From: JBIICI01 sp044238935
GTDB lineage: Bacteria > Pseudomonadota > Alphaproteobacteria > Micavibrionales > Micavibrionaceae
Length of the DNA: 23,431 nucleotides
Assembly (NCBI GenBank): GCA_044238935.1
Contig: JBIICI010000025.1
Span: 1 to 23,431, forward strand
Direction: 5' to 3'
Part shown: positions 6,482 to 14,892 of the stretch, one piece after another
Position numbering within the stretch: position 1 is the stretch's first letter
Layout: each line of letters opens with the position of its first letter
The notes under the pieces: model-generated
Seen by the model: the letters and a program-made list of their open reading frames with translations, nothing else
What the model was told of the DNA's origin: nothing
Database searches by the model: none
Translations under genes and position numbers: made by a program

Positions 6482-7101
6482 GGATTTTGTGGAAAATCAG
6501 CAACGGGCTTAAAACCCTTGCGGTGATGTTCTGTGATGCCGTGGGTTTGCAGGGCTTTTAAATGCTGTGCTGTGCCATATCCTGCATTTTTATCCCAGCT
6601 ATAATGGGGGTATTGTGCGTGTAAAATTTGCATTTGCGTGTCGCGATAATCTTTGGCAATCAGGGAGGCGGCGGCAATGGATATGGATTTGCTGTCGCCT
6701 TTGATGATTGTGTGTGTGACACAGGCCAAGGCAGGGGCGCGGTTGCCGTCAATCAGGGCGACATCTATATTGATCGTCATGGATTGAAAGGCACGCTGCA
6801 TGGCTAGCATCGCGGCGTGCAGGATGTTTAGCTGTTCAATTTCTAAAACACTGGCTGTGCCTATGGCATAGGTGCTGCGCTCTTTGATGCCTGCGACTAA
6901 ATAGGCATGCTTGGATTTGGCAATCGCTTTGCTGTCTGTGATATTCTGCCAAAATGGGTCTTGATAGGTATCAGGTTTTATCACCACGCACGCCGCCATC
7001 ACATCGCCTGCCAAACAGCCGCGCCCGACCTCGTCAATACCGCAAAGGGTTAGGGGGGCGTGCTGGGTTTCAAAGGTGAATTTTGCAGGGACTAAAGGCA
7101 T
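6478..7101 (-). CDS. rnhB: Ribonuclease HII
   Basis: RNase HII cuts RNA in RNA/DNA hybrids and removes single ribonucleotides from DNA. The catalytic motif GIDEVGRG gives D23 and E24, followed by DSK at 56-58, D118 in LIDGN, D136 in KGDSKS, and the AAASLIAKDYRD segment. The conserved NAGYGT and HRKGF motifs near the C-terminus are present. The 207-residue length is normal. The ATG at 7101 has no evident Shine-Dalgarno; no better in-frame start exists before the conserved region. A strong promoter lies at 7136-7164. The gene ends 61 bases before the CooC-like ATPase but that operon has its own promoter, so any co-transcription is partial. Confidence 0.95.
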   Translation of the reverse strand: MPLVPAKFTFETQHAPLTLCGIDEVGRGCLAGDVMAACVVIKPDTYQDPFWQNITDSKAIAKSKHAYLVAGIKERSTYAIGTASVLEIEQLNILHAAMLAMQRAFQSMTINIDVALIDGNRAPALACVTHTIIKGDSKSISIAAASLIAKDYRDTQMQILHAQYPHYSWDKNAGYGTAQHLKALQTHGITEHHRKGFKPVADFPQNP

Positions 7102-7135
7102 GATTTATGACATATAAGAAACAGGAGGTGCATAG

Positions 7136-7164
7136 ATTATACGCACGCCCTGTTTGAATGTAAA
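7136..7164 (-). promoter_or_regulatory. Sigma70 promoter of rnhB
   Basis: On the minus strand, TTTACA (7159-7164) and a perfect TATAAT (7136-7141) are 17 bases apart. The predicted start near 7129 leaves a leader of about 28 bases. The leader region contains CACCTCCT, a copy of the anti-Shine-Dalgarno tail of 16S rRNA, instead of a Shine-Dalgarno. Confidence 0.7.
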
Positions 7165-7176
7165 CGGTAATAAAAT

Positions 7177-8397
7177 TTATGCCACAGGCTCTAACCGAAG
7201 CGGTTTTGGCGCTAGTTGAACTATATTATTAGGCGCATCGACCTTCGGTGTTTCTGGACGATTGCTAACAGATTCAACAACTTTGCCTAAATCAAAATTT
7301 TGTGCAGAATTTTGAACCTTAGATGGCATTTCTACAATGCCTGATTTGTAAATAGGATCAATTTCCCTTTGTTCCACTTCAATGCCATTTTTGGTGTGTT
7401 TTGGAATATCCGCTGTTAAGCGCCAGCCTTCATTGCCTGATGAACGTAAACCCAATTTGACTTCAGAAATTTCTTTTGTGCGCTTATCTTGATGAAATCC
7501 ATGATAATTTCCATCATTTCCTTTATAAATATGAACATCGGGACGGGCGGCTTTTCTGATGTCACTGACCGCTGCGGTCAGAAGGGGCGCGTAATTTCTG
7601 GGATCATTTTGGGGAACATAATTTTCCTGTTTCTCAATTTGATCTTGGATATAATTTTGAACATCATTATTGACTACATTGCTTTCTGGGGAAAGAAACT
7701 TAACACCCTGACCACTAATTCGTCCTTGTTGCGAGGTTTGTGTTTTTACGGGCTGTGTTTGTTGGGTTGATTGTGGCTGTTGTTGTGCCTGTTGTGTTGG
7801 CTGTCCCTGCGTCGGTAGGCCACGGAGTTCTGGCATCGCCTCTGTGCTTAAGGTGACATCCACTTTTTTGGTCAAACTGATCGCTTTCCATTCTGTTGTT
7901 AAGGGATCAAGGACAAAAATACGTTTCACGTCTGGATTTTTTGCATCGGCTTTGGGATCATAAGCACGCATATCATAATCGCGTTTCAGCGATTCTTCGG
8001 ATACTACCCTGAAATCGCGATTCTTGTCATTGCCCATATTGACGGCTAAATTTCCCTGACCGACCTCTTTTTGCACAGCTTTTCTGGCATCGATAGAGGT
8101 CATGTTTTGTGTGTAACGATCCAATGATTTTGACAATTTTGTATCTGGCGCAATGGCTTGGAAAATCTCTTTTGGTTTTGCCTGTGGTGTATTGTATGCA
8201 CCTGTTGCGGTGGATAAAGCAACGGGGCTGGTTAAGGTTAATGCGGTTAAAGTTTTTTGCTGTTGCGCAACCGTATCCTGTAAGGATCGCACTTGTTCCT
8301 TAAGAACATTGCTAGGCCAGCGTTCAGGATTGGGGCGAAAAAAATCAACAACATTGTTGAGGACAGGGTGTTTCTTTTTTGTTGCCATGGTTACCAT
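7177..8397 (-). CDS. Unknown 406-residue protein with a Gln-rich linker
   Basis: I do not recognise this family. The sequence is hydrophilic throughout, without signal peptide or membrane helix. Residues 31-50 (VLKEQVRSLQDTVAQQQKTL) could form a short coiled coil. An N-terminal domain (about 80-190, including DPKADAKNPDVKRIFVLDP) is joined by a Gln/Thr/Pro-rich linker (about 196-230) to a second domain (about 240-355, with HIYKGNDGNYHGFHQDKR and EGWRLTADIPKHTKNG). Six Gly/Asn/His-rich positions there could suit ligand or nucleic-acid binding, but no motif supports this. The ATG at 8397 has GGAG nine bases upstream; an ATG three codons in is an alternative. It has its own promoter and is followed 75 bases later by rnhB. 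Confidence 0.85.
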   Translation of the reverse strand: MVTMATKKKHPVLNNVVDFFRPNPERWPSNVLKEQVRSLQDTVAQQQKTLTALTLTSPVALSTATGAYNTPQAKPKEIFQAIAPDTKLSKSLDRYTQNMTSIDARKAVQKEVGQGNLAVNMGNDKNRDFRVVSEESLKRDYDMRAYDPKADAKNPDVKRIFVLDPLTTEWKAISLTKKVDVTLSTEAMPELRGLPTQGQPTQQAQQQPQSTQQTQPVKTQTSQQGRISGQGVKFLSPESNVVNNDVQNYIQDQIEKQENYVPQNDPRNYAPLLTAAVSDIRKAARPDVHIYKGNDGNYHGFHQDKRTKEISEVKLGLRSSGNEGWRLTADIPKHTKNGIEVEQREIDPIYKSGIVEMPSKVQNSAQNFDLGKVVESVSNRPETPKVDAPNNIVQLAPKPLRLEPVA

Positions 8398-8438
8398 AAA
8401 AAACTCCAGTTCTTCGTGTTTTTATCACTTATAAGCTC

Positions 8439-8467
8439 ATTTTACCAAAAAATGGATAAGGCTGCAA
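8439..8467 (-). promoter_or_regulatory. Sigma70 promoter of the 406-residue unknown gene
   Basis: On the minus strand, TTGCAG (8462-8467) and TAAAAT (8439-8444) are separated by 17 bases. The start near 8432 gives a leader of about 35 bases containing CTGGAG before the ATG. It lies in the 103-base gap after pepN, so the unknown gene can be transcribed independently of pepN. Confidence 0.65.
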
Positions 8468-8500
8468 TATTTTTGTATGAAAAATAAGTGCCTGATTTTC

Positions 8501-11068
8501 TTAAGGTTTCAATGCATTTCCCACAATTTCCTGAATATTTTTGGATAGGTTGGGCGTTGATAAAATTTTCTGTAACTGATCTTTCATCATGGCTTGGTGC
8601 GTGGCATTCATGCGCTGCCAATAGGTCAAAGGTGTTATAATCCGTGCGGCCATTTGTGGGTTAAGCGGATCAATTTTTAAAACCGCTTGGGTTAAAAAAT
8701 CATATCCCCGACCATCAGGATCATGGAAAGCAACGGGATTTAACATCCCAAACGCCGAATAAAGTGAACGGCAACGATTGGGGTTTTTAATGTTAAAATC
8801 AGGGTGGGATTCCAATCTTTTTAAATCCTCAAAAATCGTTTCAACAGGGCTTGCGGCTTGGATATTAAACCATTTATCGATTACCAGATCATCATGTTTG
8901 AAACGGTTATATAAATCATCCAAAATTGCGGCGCGTTCTGTGCCCTGATAACGGCTAAGGGCGGAAAATGCCCCCATGCGATCCGTCATATTTTGGGCGG
9001 TTTGATATTGTGTATAGGCAATTTTGACAATATCGGCTTTATTCAACGTGGATAAATATCCCAAAACACAGTTTTTCAGTGCACGATAGGCTTTTTGCGT
9101 GGCGTTATAAAGGGGCTGTTTTTGGGAGTCTAAATGATGATATAGCGATCCTAAATCCGCTTCACATGCCGTCGCGATTTGGTGCATAAAGGAACGCCGT
9201 GCGCTATCCAATGCGGCAGGATTCACGGGGCTATAGTTTTGTTCCAACGTCGCGTAATCAGGCGGCGTTAGGCTGAGGGCGATAAGGGCGCAATCAGAAT
9301 CTTTGGTTATCGCTTTTTTCAATAAAGCCTGTACGGCATTGATGACTTGCGCATCCAATACTGCGTCAGGATTTTTCAACAGATTATCAATGCAGCTGGT
9401 CATGATTTTCTGCCCCATTTCCCACTGATTAAATCCATCATTATCATGCTGTAATAAAATCAGGTAATCAGATAGGGTTAAATGATCTTTTAAAATCACA
9501 GGGGCGGAAAAATTCCGCAAGAGGGATAGCGTTGGCGCTTGAGGGATATTCTCAAACATATAATCTTGCGTGGCTTGATCTAAGATCAATGTTTGCTCAG
9601 GACATAAAATCGTACCATCCGCGGCAAAGAGTGCGGTTTTGATAGGAATATAAAGCGGTGCATTATCAGGCTTATTCACAGGTGGTTTTTGCGTTAGCGT
9701 TAATGTATATCGCTGTGCTGCCGCATCATAAAATCCTGTGCTTTCAACAATTGGTGTGCCGATTTGTTTGTACCATTGTTTGAAATGCGTTAAATCAATC
9801 TTGCCAATTTCTGCCATACAGGCAACGAAATCATCGCAAGTGACCGCTTTGCCGTCATAACGATCAAAATACACATCACAGGCAGCGCGGAATGTATCCG
9901 CCCCCAATAATATATACATCATCCGAATAAGCTCCGCGCCTTTTTCGTACACGGTTAAGGTATAAAAATTATCAATGGTTTGATAGGCATCAGGTTGCAC
10001 AGCATGGGCGTTGCCGCTGGAATCTTCGGGGAATTGGAAGGTTCGTAACCGTTTAATATCTAAGATACGCTGTTCGGATTGTAAACTCATGTCCCCACAA
10101 AAATGTTGCTCACGGAATACTGTAAAGCCTTCTTTTAACGAGATTTGAAACCAATCACGGCATCCTACGCGATTGCCTGACCAGTTGTGGAAATATTCAT
10201 GGCTGACGGTTGCCTCAATTTGGTAGTACCCTGCATCAGTGGTTGTTTCAGGCAATGCCAAAATACAGGCCGTATTAAAAATATTCAAGGATGTATTTTC
10301 CATCCCGCCCATATTAAAATCGGATACAGCGACAATATTAAAGCGGTCATACTGATATTCGCGCCCGTAACGATCTTCATCCCACTTCATCGCGTGTTTA
10401 AGGGATTGCATGGCAAAATCACAGGATGCAATATCTTGGGCGCGGACATAAATGCGCAAATCAACGATTTTGTTGCTGCGCGTGGTAAAATAATCTTGGA
10501 TATATTGAAAATCCCCTGCCACCAACGCAAATAGATGTGCGCCTTTGGGCGTGGAATCAACCCATAATGTAAAATGGCGGTTATTCTCTGTATGACCTGA
10601 CTCAATCAGGTTCCCATTGGATAGTAAGACAGGGCATGATTGGACATCGGCCTCCACACGCACACGCCAAGTGCAGAGCATATCAGGGCGATCTAAAAAC
10701 GGCGTGATACGGCGGAAACCTTCTGCTTCACATTGCGTGCAATACATGCCGTTTGATATGTACAACCCCTCCAACGCTGTGTTTTTGGATGGGTCGATAT
10801 GGTTTGTAATGGATAAAATAAACGGCGCACTGGGCAGATTTGAAAGGGTCAATAGATCATCTTGGTGCACAAAATCAATCGACGCACCGTTAATGGATAC
10901 AGATTTGACCTCCATATCTTCCGCATTTAAAACCAAGCTGTCTTGGGGGTTGGATGATGTAATTTTTAGCTGCGATTGCACCTGTGTGTGATCTTCGAAA
11001 ATCTGAAAATCTAAATCCACATGCTGGATAATCCAAGGGCTGGGGCGGTAATCGGATAAAAAGATCAT
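8501..11068 (-). CDS. pepN: Aminopeptidase N (M1 family zinc metallopeptidase)
   Basis: PepN removes N-terminal residues from peptides in the cytoplasm. The exopeptidase motif GGMEN lies at 254-258 (GxMEN family form), the zinc site HEYFH at 290-294 within HEYFHNWSGNR, and the third zinc ligand E313 in LKEGFTVF. The 855 residues cover the N-terminal beta domain, catalytic domain, the Ig-like part and the helical C-terminal domain of the bacterial PepN type (about 870 in E. coli). The ATG at 11068 is preceded by AAGGAA at an 11-base distance and gives the expected start close to the first strand of the family. The gene is divergent from ilvC and 103 bases ahead of the next minus-strand gene. 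Confidence 0.95.
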   Translation of the reverse strand: MIFLSDYRPSPWIIQHVDLDFQIFEDHTQVQSQLKITSSNPQDSLVLNAEDMEVKSVSINGASIDFVHQDDLLTLSNLPSAPFILSITNHIDPSKNTALEGLYISNGMYCTQCEAEGFRRITPFLDRPDMLCTWRVRVEADVQSCPVLLSNGNLIESGHTENNRHFTLWVDSTPKGAHLFALVAGDFQYIQDYFTTRSNKIVDLRIYVRAQDIASCDFAMQSLKHAMKWDEDRYGREYQYDRFNIVAVSDFNMGGMENTSLNIFNTACILALPETTTDAGYYQIEATVSHEYFHNWSGNRVGCRDWFQISLKEGFTVFREQHFCGDMSLQSEQRILDIKRLRTFQFPEDSSGNAHAVQPDAYQTIDNFYTLTVYEKGAELIRMMYILLGADTFRAACDVYFDRYDGKAVTCDDFVACMAEIGKIDLTHFKQWYKQIGTPIVESTGFYDAAAQRYTLTLTQKPPVNKPDNAPLYIPIKTALFAADGTILCPEQTLILDQATQDYMFENIPQAPTLSLLRNFSAPVILKDHLTLSDYLILLQHDNDGFNQWEMGQKIMTSCIDNLLKNPDAVLDAQVINAVQALLKKAITKDSDCALIALSLTPPDYATLEQNYSPVNPAALDSARRSFMHQIATACEADLGSLYHHLDSQKQPLYNATQKAYRALKNCVLGYLSTLNKADIVKIAYTQYQTAQNMTDRMGAFSALSRYQGTERAAILDDLYNRFKHDDLVIDKWFNIQAASPVETIFEDLKRLESHPDFNIKNPNRCRSLYSAFGMLNPVAFHDPDGRGYDFLTQAVLKIDPLNPQMAARIITPLTYWQRMNATHQAMMKDQLQKILSTPNLSKNIQEIVGNALKP

Positions 11069-11120
11069 GATTCAGAAATTTCCTTACAAAGATAACGCAA
11101 AAATATGAATAGGGGATAAA

Positions 11121-11150
11121 AGCATAAATTTGATAAATATTCCAGCGCAA
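11121..11150 (-). promoter_or_regulatory. Possible sigma70 promoter of pepN
   Basis: On the minus strand, TTGCGC (11145-11150) and TATGCT (11121-11126) are 18 bases apart within the 178-base divergent pepN-ilvC spacer. Both boxes are imperfect. No convincing promoter pair for ilvC was found in the same AT-rich spacer. Confidence 0.35.
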
Positions 11151-11246
11151 TAAAGAAATAAAAAAGCAAAAGATAGGCTCTTTTCTTTTCAAAAAAAGAC
11201 TCGTATGATCAGGCAGGGTTTATTTTTTAAAAAGAGGTTTTTTCTT

Positions 11247-12296
11247 ATGTCATGTCATTCTCATTCTTCTACGCCTTTACCTGTATTTTATGATAAAGAT
11301 TGCGATCTGAACCTCATTAAATCCCAAAAAGTGGTCGTTATTGGCTATGGATCACAGGGATTTGCACATGCGAATAATTTAAAAGATAGCGGTGTTGCCG
11401 ATGTGCGTGTGGCTTTAAAAGCAGGATCAGCCACAACAGCAAAGGCGCAAGCCGCAGGCTTTATTGTGATGACCCCTGAGGAGGCAACAGCATGGGCGGA
11501 TGTGTTAATGATTTTAGTGCCCGATGAATTGCAAGCCGATTTATACAAAGATGATATTGCACCCCATTTGACAGCTGGAAAAACCATCATGTTTGCGCAT
11601 GGATTTAACATTCATTTCAGCCTGATTGAGCCTGCAAAAAACATTAATGTCATTATGGTTGCCCCCAAAGGCCCCGGTCATACCGTGCGTGGGGAGTATG
11701 TAAAAAAAGGCGGCGTTCCGTGTTTAATTGCCGTGCACCAAGATGCCGATGGCAAGGCTCGCGATTTAGCCCTTTCCTATGCTGCCGCGATTGGCGGAGG
11801 GCGCAGTGGGATTATCGAAACCTCTTTCCGCGAAGAATGTGAAACGGATTTATTCGGTGAACAAGCGGTCTTATGCGGTGGCACAATGGCGTTAATCCAA
11901 GCAGGATTTGAAACATTAACGGAGGCTGGATATGCCCCCGAAATGGCATATTTTGAATGTTTGCATGAATTAAAATTAATCGTTGACTTATTGTATGAAG
12001 GCGGGCCTGCCAATATGCGCTATTCCATTTCCAATACGGCAGAATATGGCGATTATACACGCGGCAAACGCATTGTCACAGAAGACACGAAACGCGAGAT
12101 GAAAAAAATCCTATCCGAAATTCAAGATGGTACATTTGCGCGCGAATTTATGTTGGAAAACAAAGTCTATCAAACAGGCTTTAAAACCACACGTCGCTTA
12201 CAAGCCGAACATCCGATTGAGGCCGTTGGCACACGCCTGCGTGCCATGATGCCATGGATCGGGGCAAACAAATTGGTCGATAAATCCAAAAATTAG
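11247..12296 (+). CDS. ilvC: Ketol-acid reductoisomerase (acetohydroxyacid isomeroreductase)
   Basis: IlvC isomerises and reduces acetolactate/acetohydroxybutyrate with NADPH and Mg2+ in valine, leucine and isoleucine synthesis. The Rossmann motif GYGSQG is at 33-38; APKGPGHTVRGEYVKKGG and the metal-binding FREECETDLFGEQ and NTAEYGD segments are intact. The ATG at 11247 is chosen because AAGAGG at 11232-11237 precedes it and it gives 349 residues, near the 338-340 of class I enzymes; the open frame reaches back to an ATG at 11205 without support. The N-terminus carries about ten extra residues (MSCHSHSSTP) relative to usual class I enzymes. No other branched-chain genes lie in the window. A REP-like palindrome follows the stop. 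Confidence 0.95.
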   Translation: MSCHSHSSTPLPVFYDKDCDLNLIKSQKVVVIGYGSQGFAHANNLKDSGVADVRVALKAGSATTAKAQAAGFIVMTPEEATAWADVLMILVPDELQADLYKDDIAPHLTAGKTIMFAHGFNIHFSLIEPAKNINVIMVAPKGPGHTVRGEYVKKGGVPCLIAVHQDADGKARDLALSYAAAIGGGRSGIIETSFREECETDLFGEQAVLCGGTMALIQAGFETLTEAGYAPEMAYFECLHELKLIVDLLYEGGPANMRYSISNTAEYGDYTRGKRIVTEDTKREMKKILSEIQDGTFAREFMLENKVYQTGFKTTRRLQAEHPIEAVGTRLRAMMPWIGANKLVDKSKN

Positions 12297-12306
12297 AACC
12301 GAACCG

Positions 12307-12329
12307 CATGCTGGACTTGATCCAGCATG
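12307..12329. repeat. REP-like palindrome downstream of ilvC
   Basis: CATGCTGGA, loop CTTGA, TCCAGCATG: a perfect 9-bp stem with a 5-base loop. The core TGGACTTGATCCA recurs in dispersed palindromic repeats of many alphaproteobacteria, as I recall. There is no T-run on either side, so it is less likely to be a simple intrinsic terminator, though it sits between two converging genes and may stabilise mRNA ends. Confidence 0.6.
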
Positions 12330-12366
12330 ATGATCTTTGTTTACAGGAATGATAAATCAACGCTGC

Positions 12367-12630
12367 TTATGCGGCGATGCTGTCTGGTGTATCCAGTACA
12401 TCCAAGCATTTTGTCAAGGTCATTTCATTTTCAGAAAGCTCTTTTTCAATATTGCATAAAATGGCTTGGATATGTCGAGGATAGGGTGAGTCTTGAAGAA
12501 GGCTCTCCGAATCATTTTCTTTTTCTTGGGTGAAATAAAGAAGCGCTTGAATATGTGCAAGTTGATCTTTGCAGCGTTCTATTGATAATTTAGACGCAAT
12601 GATGCTGTTAAGGAAGTGATTTTGTTTCAT
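12367..12630 (-). CDS. Small unknown protein, 87 residues
   Basis: I do not recognise this protein. It is predicted to be largely helical and soluble, with heptad-like leucine spacing (IIASKLSIERCKDQLAHIQA, then a KELSENEMTLTKCLDVL segment) and three cysteines. No signal peptide or membrane helix is seen. The Shine-Dalgarno is weak (GTGGGT). A plausible promoter lies just upstream at 12682-12710, and the gene fills an otherwise empty stretch between ilvC and the exported protein gene, which argues that it is real. A 68-codon open frame on the other strand overlaps it but has less protein-like composition. Confidence 0.55.
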   Translation of the reverse strand: MKQNHFLNSIIASKLSIERCKDQLAHIQALLYFTQEKENDSESLLQDSPYPRHIQAILCNIEKELSENEMTLTKCLDVLDTPDSIAA

Positions 12631-12681
12631 AAAATTATACCCACATAGTTAATTAAATTATTGTCCACTTAATTTTTATGG

Positions 12682-12710
12682 ATACTATATAAAATAATTT
12701 AAGTTTGCAA
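12682..12710 (-). promoter_or_regulatory. Possible sigma70 promoter of the 87-residue gene
   Basis: On the minus strand, TTGCAA (12705-12710), a 17-base AT-rich spacer and TAGTAT (12682-12687); TATAGT two bases upstream is an alternative -10. The leader would be about 45 bases. AT-rich DNA gives such matches by chance, so support is modest. Confidence 0.35.
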
Positions 12711-12759
12711 GAAAATTATGGGAATAAAGCAGGGGAGTCTGAATGCAATAAGGGGGAAA

Positions 12760-13176
12760 TTATTTATTTTTAGGGATATTATATTGAAACCCTATACCAA
12801 AGAACCATGCGTTTTGAGGGTCACGATTTAATCGATCTTGTAGGTCATAGGGGCGGTTCTCAGGTTTTATATTAAAATCAGCATCCCATTTTTCCTGACT
12901 TGCGATATTTAATTCAGGATCATGATCCGCAACACCCCCAGATTTTGGATTTATTTTCTGTAAATATTCAATATCTGATAGAGTCGGTTGTTTTGGTTCA
13001 TAGGTATGAAAAACAGGTTTTGTTTCTGTATGAATAATCGTTTTTCTTGGGATTGGCTTGCGATTTAAATGCGGTTTTTCGCCTGCATACGCAATATGCA
13101 TTGTCACCAACAACATCATAAAGGCTATGGTGAATAGGCGTACAAAATTGGATATGATCGTTTTATAAACATTCAT
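12760..13176 (-). CDS. Small exported protein of unknown function
   Basis: From the ATG at 13176 the N-terminus (MNVYKTIISNFVRLF, then a hydrophobic stretch to MHIAYA) is a typical Sec signal peptide with cleavage expected after AYA, before GEKP. The mature part, about 107 residues, is polar and Pro/Lys-rich, and ends in a conspicuous amphipathic strand, AWFFGIGFQYNIPKNK, like the terminal strand of an outer-membrane or barrel-associated protein. I do not recognise a family. An ATG eight codons upstream (13200) is possible but would put extra residues ahead of the signal peptide. Neither start has a clear Shine-Dalgarno. It follows aroA on the same strand by 56 bases, with no evident functional link. 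Confidence 0.65.
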   Translation of the reverse strand: MNVYKTIISNFVRLFTIAFMMLLVTMHIAYAGEKPHLNRKPIPRKTIIHTETKPVFHTYEPKQPTLSDIEYLQKINPKSGGVADHDPELNIASQEKWDADFNIKPENRPYDLQDRLNRDPQNAWFFGIGFQYNIPKNK

Positions 13177-13232
13177 TTTTAAAGAATAGCAGAAAATCAT
13201 TTAAGATGGTATTAAAAAATGACATTGCTGTT

Positions 13233-14585
13233 TTAGGGGTGGATCTGTACCTGAATTCCAATTTTTTGGAGGATCTCAAAAAATTGTGGGCATGTTTTTG
13301 AAACACAGGCAGGATCAAGAATAAGAATACCGTTGCCGAGCGCCCCCATAATTGCAAAGGACATGGCCATGCGATGATCATCATGGGGATCAATAGTTTG
13401 CAGGCTGGGACTAGCGGGATAAACACGCAACCCATCCTCATATTCATGGGCGGAAACACCACATTGTGTAAATATTTTATGCATTACAGATAATCGATCA
13501 CATTCATGGGCACGAATATGCTTAACATTACGGATTTCAATAAAATCACTGGCAAAGGGTGCAAGGGCAAGCATTGAGGGCGTGCTATCGGAGCAGGGCT
13601 TGAAATCCATAATATGCCCGCCCTGAATAACGGGTGAGCCTGTGACACAAATGCCATTTTGTGTATATTTAATTTTTGCACCCAGTGTTTTGAGGTGATC
13701 AACAAATCCCAGATCGGGTTGTAATGTGTTGGGATTCAGGTTGGTGATCGTGATTTCCCCTCCGCTGCCTGCGGCAAGAGCGAAGAAATATGTAGCGGTT
13801 GATGCATCGGCTTCTAAGGCAATATCATTGCCTATATAGGGTTGTGGCGTAATGTCAAAACGGGTAAAGGCATCATTTTCAGTAACGTGAACGCCAAATT
13901 CACGCATGATTTGTAAGGTCATGCGCACATAATCGGCTTGGACAATATCATCTAAAATCTCAATGGTAACGGCCTCTTGCGCCAAAGGGGCAGCCATTAA
14001 TAAACCGCTTATAAATTGGCTGGATTGGCGGCCACTAATTTTAACATGCCCCCCTTTTAACGTGCCACCACGAATGGTCATAGGAAAGGATTTCCCGTCA
14101 TCTTGCGTATGAATCTCTGCGCCTAATGCCCTTAATGCCTCAATAAGGGGTTTTAAGGGACGATTGGATAATTGGGCAGATGCCTTTAACGTGATCTCAC
14201 CTTGCCCCAAAGCGGCTAAAATACCGGGTAAAAAGCGGGCTGTTGTACCTGCGGATCCGATAAAAAGCTCAGTATGTGGATATAATGCGCCATCCAAGGC
14301 AGGGGATAGCGTGATAAGGCCGGCCCCTTGATCAATTGTCATGGATACACCCATTTTCTGCAGGGCATCCGCACACCAATAGGCATCATCACTGAATAAA
14401 GGATTGCGCAAAATTGTTTTGCCTTGTGCGGCGGCGGCTAAGATTAAGGCGCGGTTTGTAAAGCTCTTACTGCCCGGAATTGCAAGCGTGGCATTGATTT
14501 TTTTACCATGTAACGGTAAAATTTCAACGGTGCGCACAGGGCGCATTCCCCATGGGGATAGGGACTCTAATCCAACGGATGCCAT
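13233..14585 (-). CDS. aroA: 3-phosphoshikimate 1-carboxyvinyltransferase (EPSP synthase)
   Basis: AroA joins shikimate 3-phosphate and phosphoenolpyruvate in the shikimate pathway to aromatic amino acids. The substrate-binding motif PGSKSFTNR is at 37-45, with K40 and R45. GSAGTTARF (110-118) is the family GNAGTxxR motif with Asn changed to Ser. SGRQSSQFISGLLMAAPL, the ExDR motif (here HECDRLSVM) and DDHRMAMSFA follow in order. The 450 residues fit the family with a short N-terminal extension before residue 20. The ATG at 14585 has AAGGA about ten bases upstream. The gene is not next to cmk or serC, its usual partners in many proteobacteria. The 372-base gap upstream would hold its promoter. 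Confidence 0.95.
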   Translation of the reverse strand: MASVGLESLSPWGMRPVRTVEILPLHGKKINATLAIPGSKSFTNRALILAAAAQGKTILRNPLFSDDAYWCADALQKMGVSMTIDQGAGLITLSPALDGALYPHTELFIGSAGTTARFLPGILAALGQGEITLKASAQLSNRPLKPLIEALRALGAEIHTQDDGKSFPMTIRGGTLKGGHVKISGRQSSQFISGLLMAAPLAQEAVTIEILDDIVQADYVRMTLQIMREFGVHVTENDAFTRFDITPQPYIGNDIALEADASTATYFFALAAGSGGEITITNLNPNTLQPDLGFVDHLKTLGAKIKYTQNGICVTGSPVIQGGHIMDFKPCSDSTPSMLALAPFASDFIEIRNVKHIRAHECDRLSVMHKIFTQCGVSAHEYEDGLRVYPASPSLQTIDPHDDHRMAMSFAIMGALGNGILILDPACVSKTCPQFFEILQKIGIQVQIHP

Positions 14586-14727
14586 AATTGATCATATCCT
14601 TAATCTACAAATAAATATATGTACCGTATCAAAGTTTCAGATAGGACTCAATGCCGATTAGGGATATTATATAATTGATCAAAAATATAATGAAGGTATC
14701 TCCGTACCCTTTTTTGACCGCCCTGCC

Positions 14728-14847
14728 ATGACCAGAGACGCGGCTCCAATAGAGAAATCCTTTGTCGAATACATACGGTCATTGAAGGATGGATTAAAAA
14801 TCGCCCTGATCATTGGTTGTAGATTCATAAACGTTGGGGGAACTTAG
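14728..14847 (+). pseudogene. Possible gene remnant or 39-residue small protein
   Basis: The frame reads MTRDAAPIEKSFVEYIRSLK followed by a hydrophobic stretch (IALIIG) and a TAG stop. The protein-like composition continues upstream of the ATG (KYNEGISVPFFDRPA) back to a TAG just before GYYIIDQ, without any usual start codon in that part. This suggests the decayed end of a longer gene rather than an intact small gene. There is no Shine-Dalgarno at the ATG. I do not recognise the parent protein. Confidence 0.3.
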
Positions 14848-14892
14848 GAAGCTAAAATACGCTATAATGCTTTATAAATTTTTCAAATTTTC

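Noticed and set aside
11205..11246. Longer ilvC N-terminus from the ATG at 11205
   Set aside because: No Shine-Dalgarno precedes it, the extra residues are hydrophobic and basic (FFKKRFF) and absent from the family, and AAGAGG is well placed for 11247.
12327..12533. 68-codon plus-strand open frame overlapping the 87-residue gene
   Set aside because: It begins in the REP-like palindrome, has no ribosome-binding site, and has less natural composition than the minus-strand frame, which also has a promoter candidate.
14404..14661. 85-codon plus-strand open frame running out of aroA into the gap
   Set aside because: It is mainly the antisense of the conserved aroA N-terminus and has no start signal.
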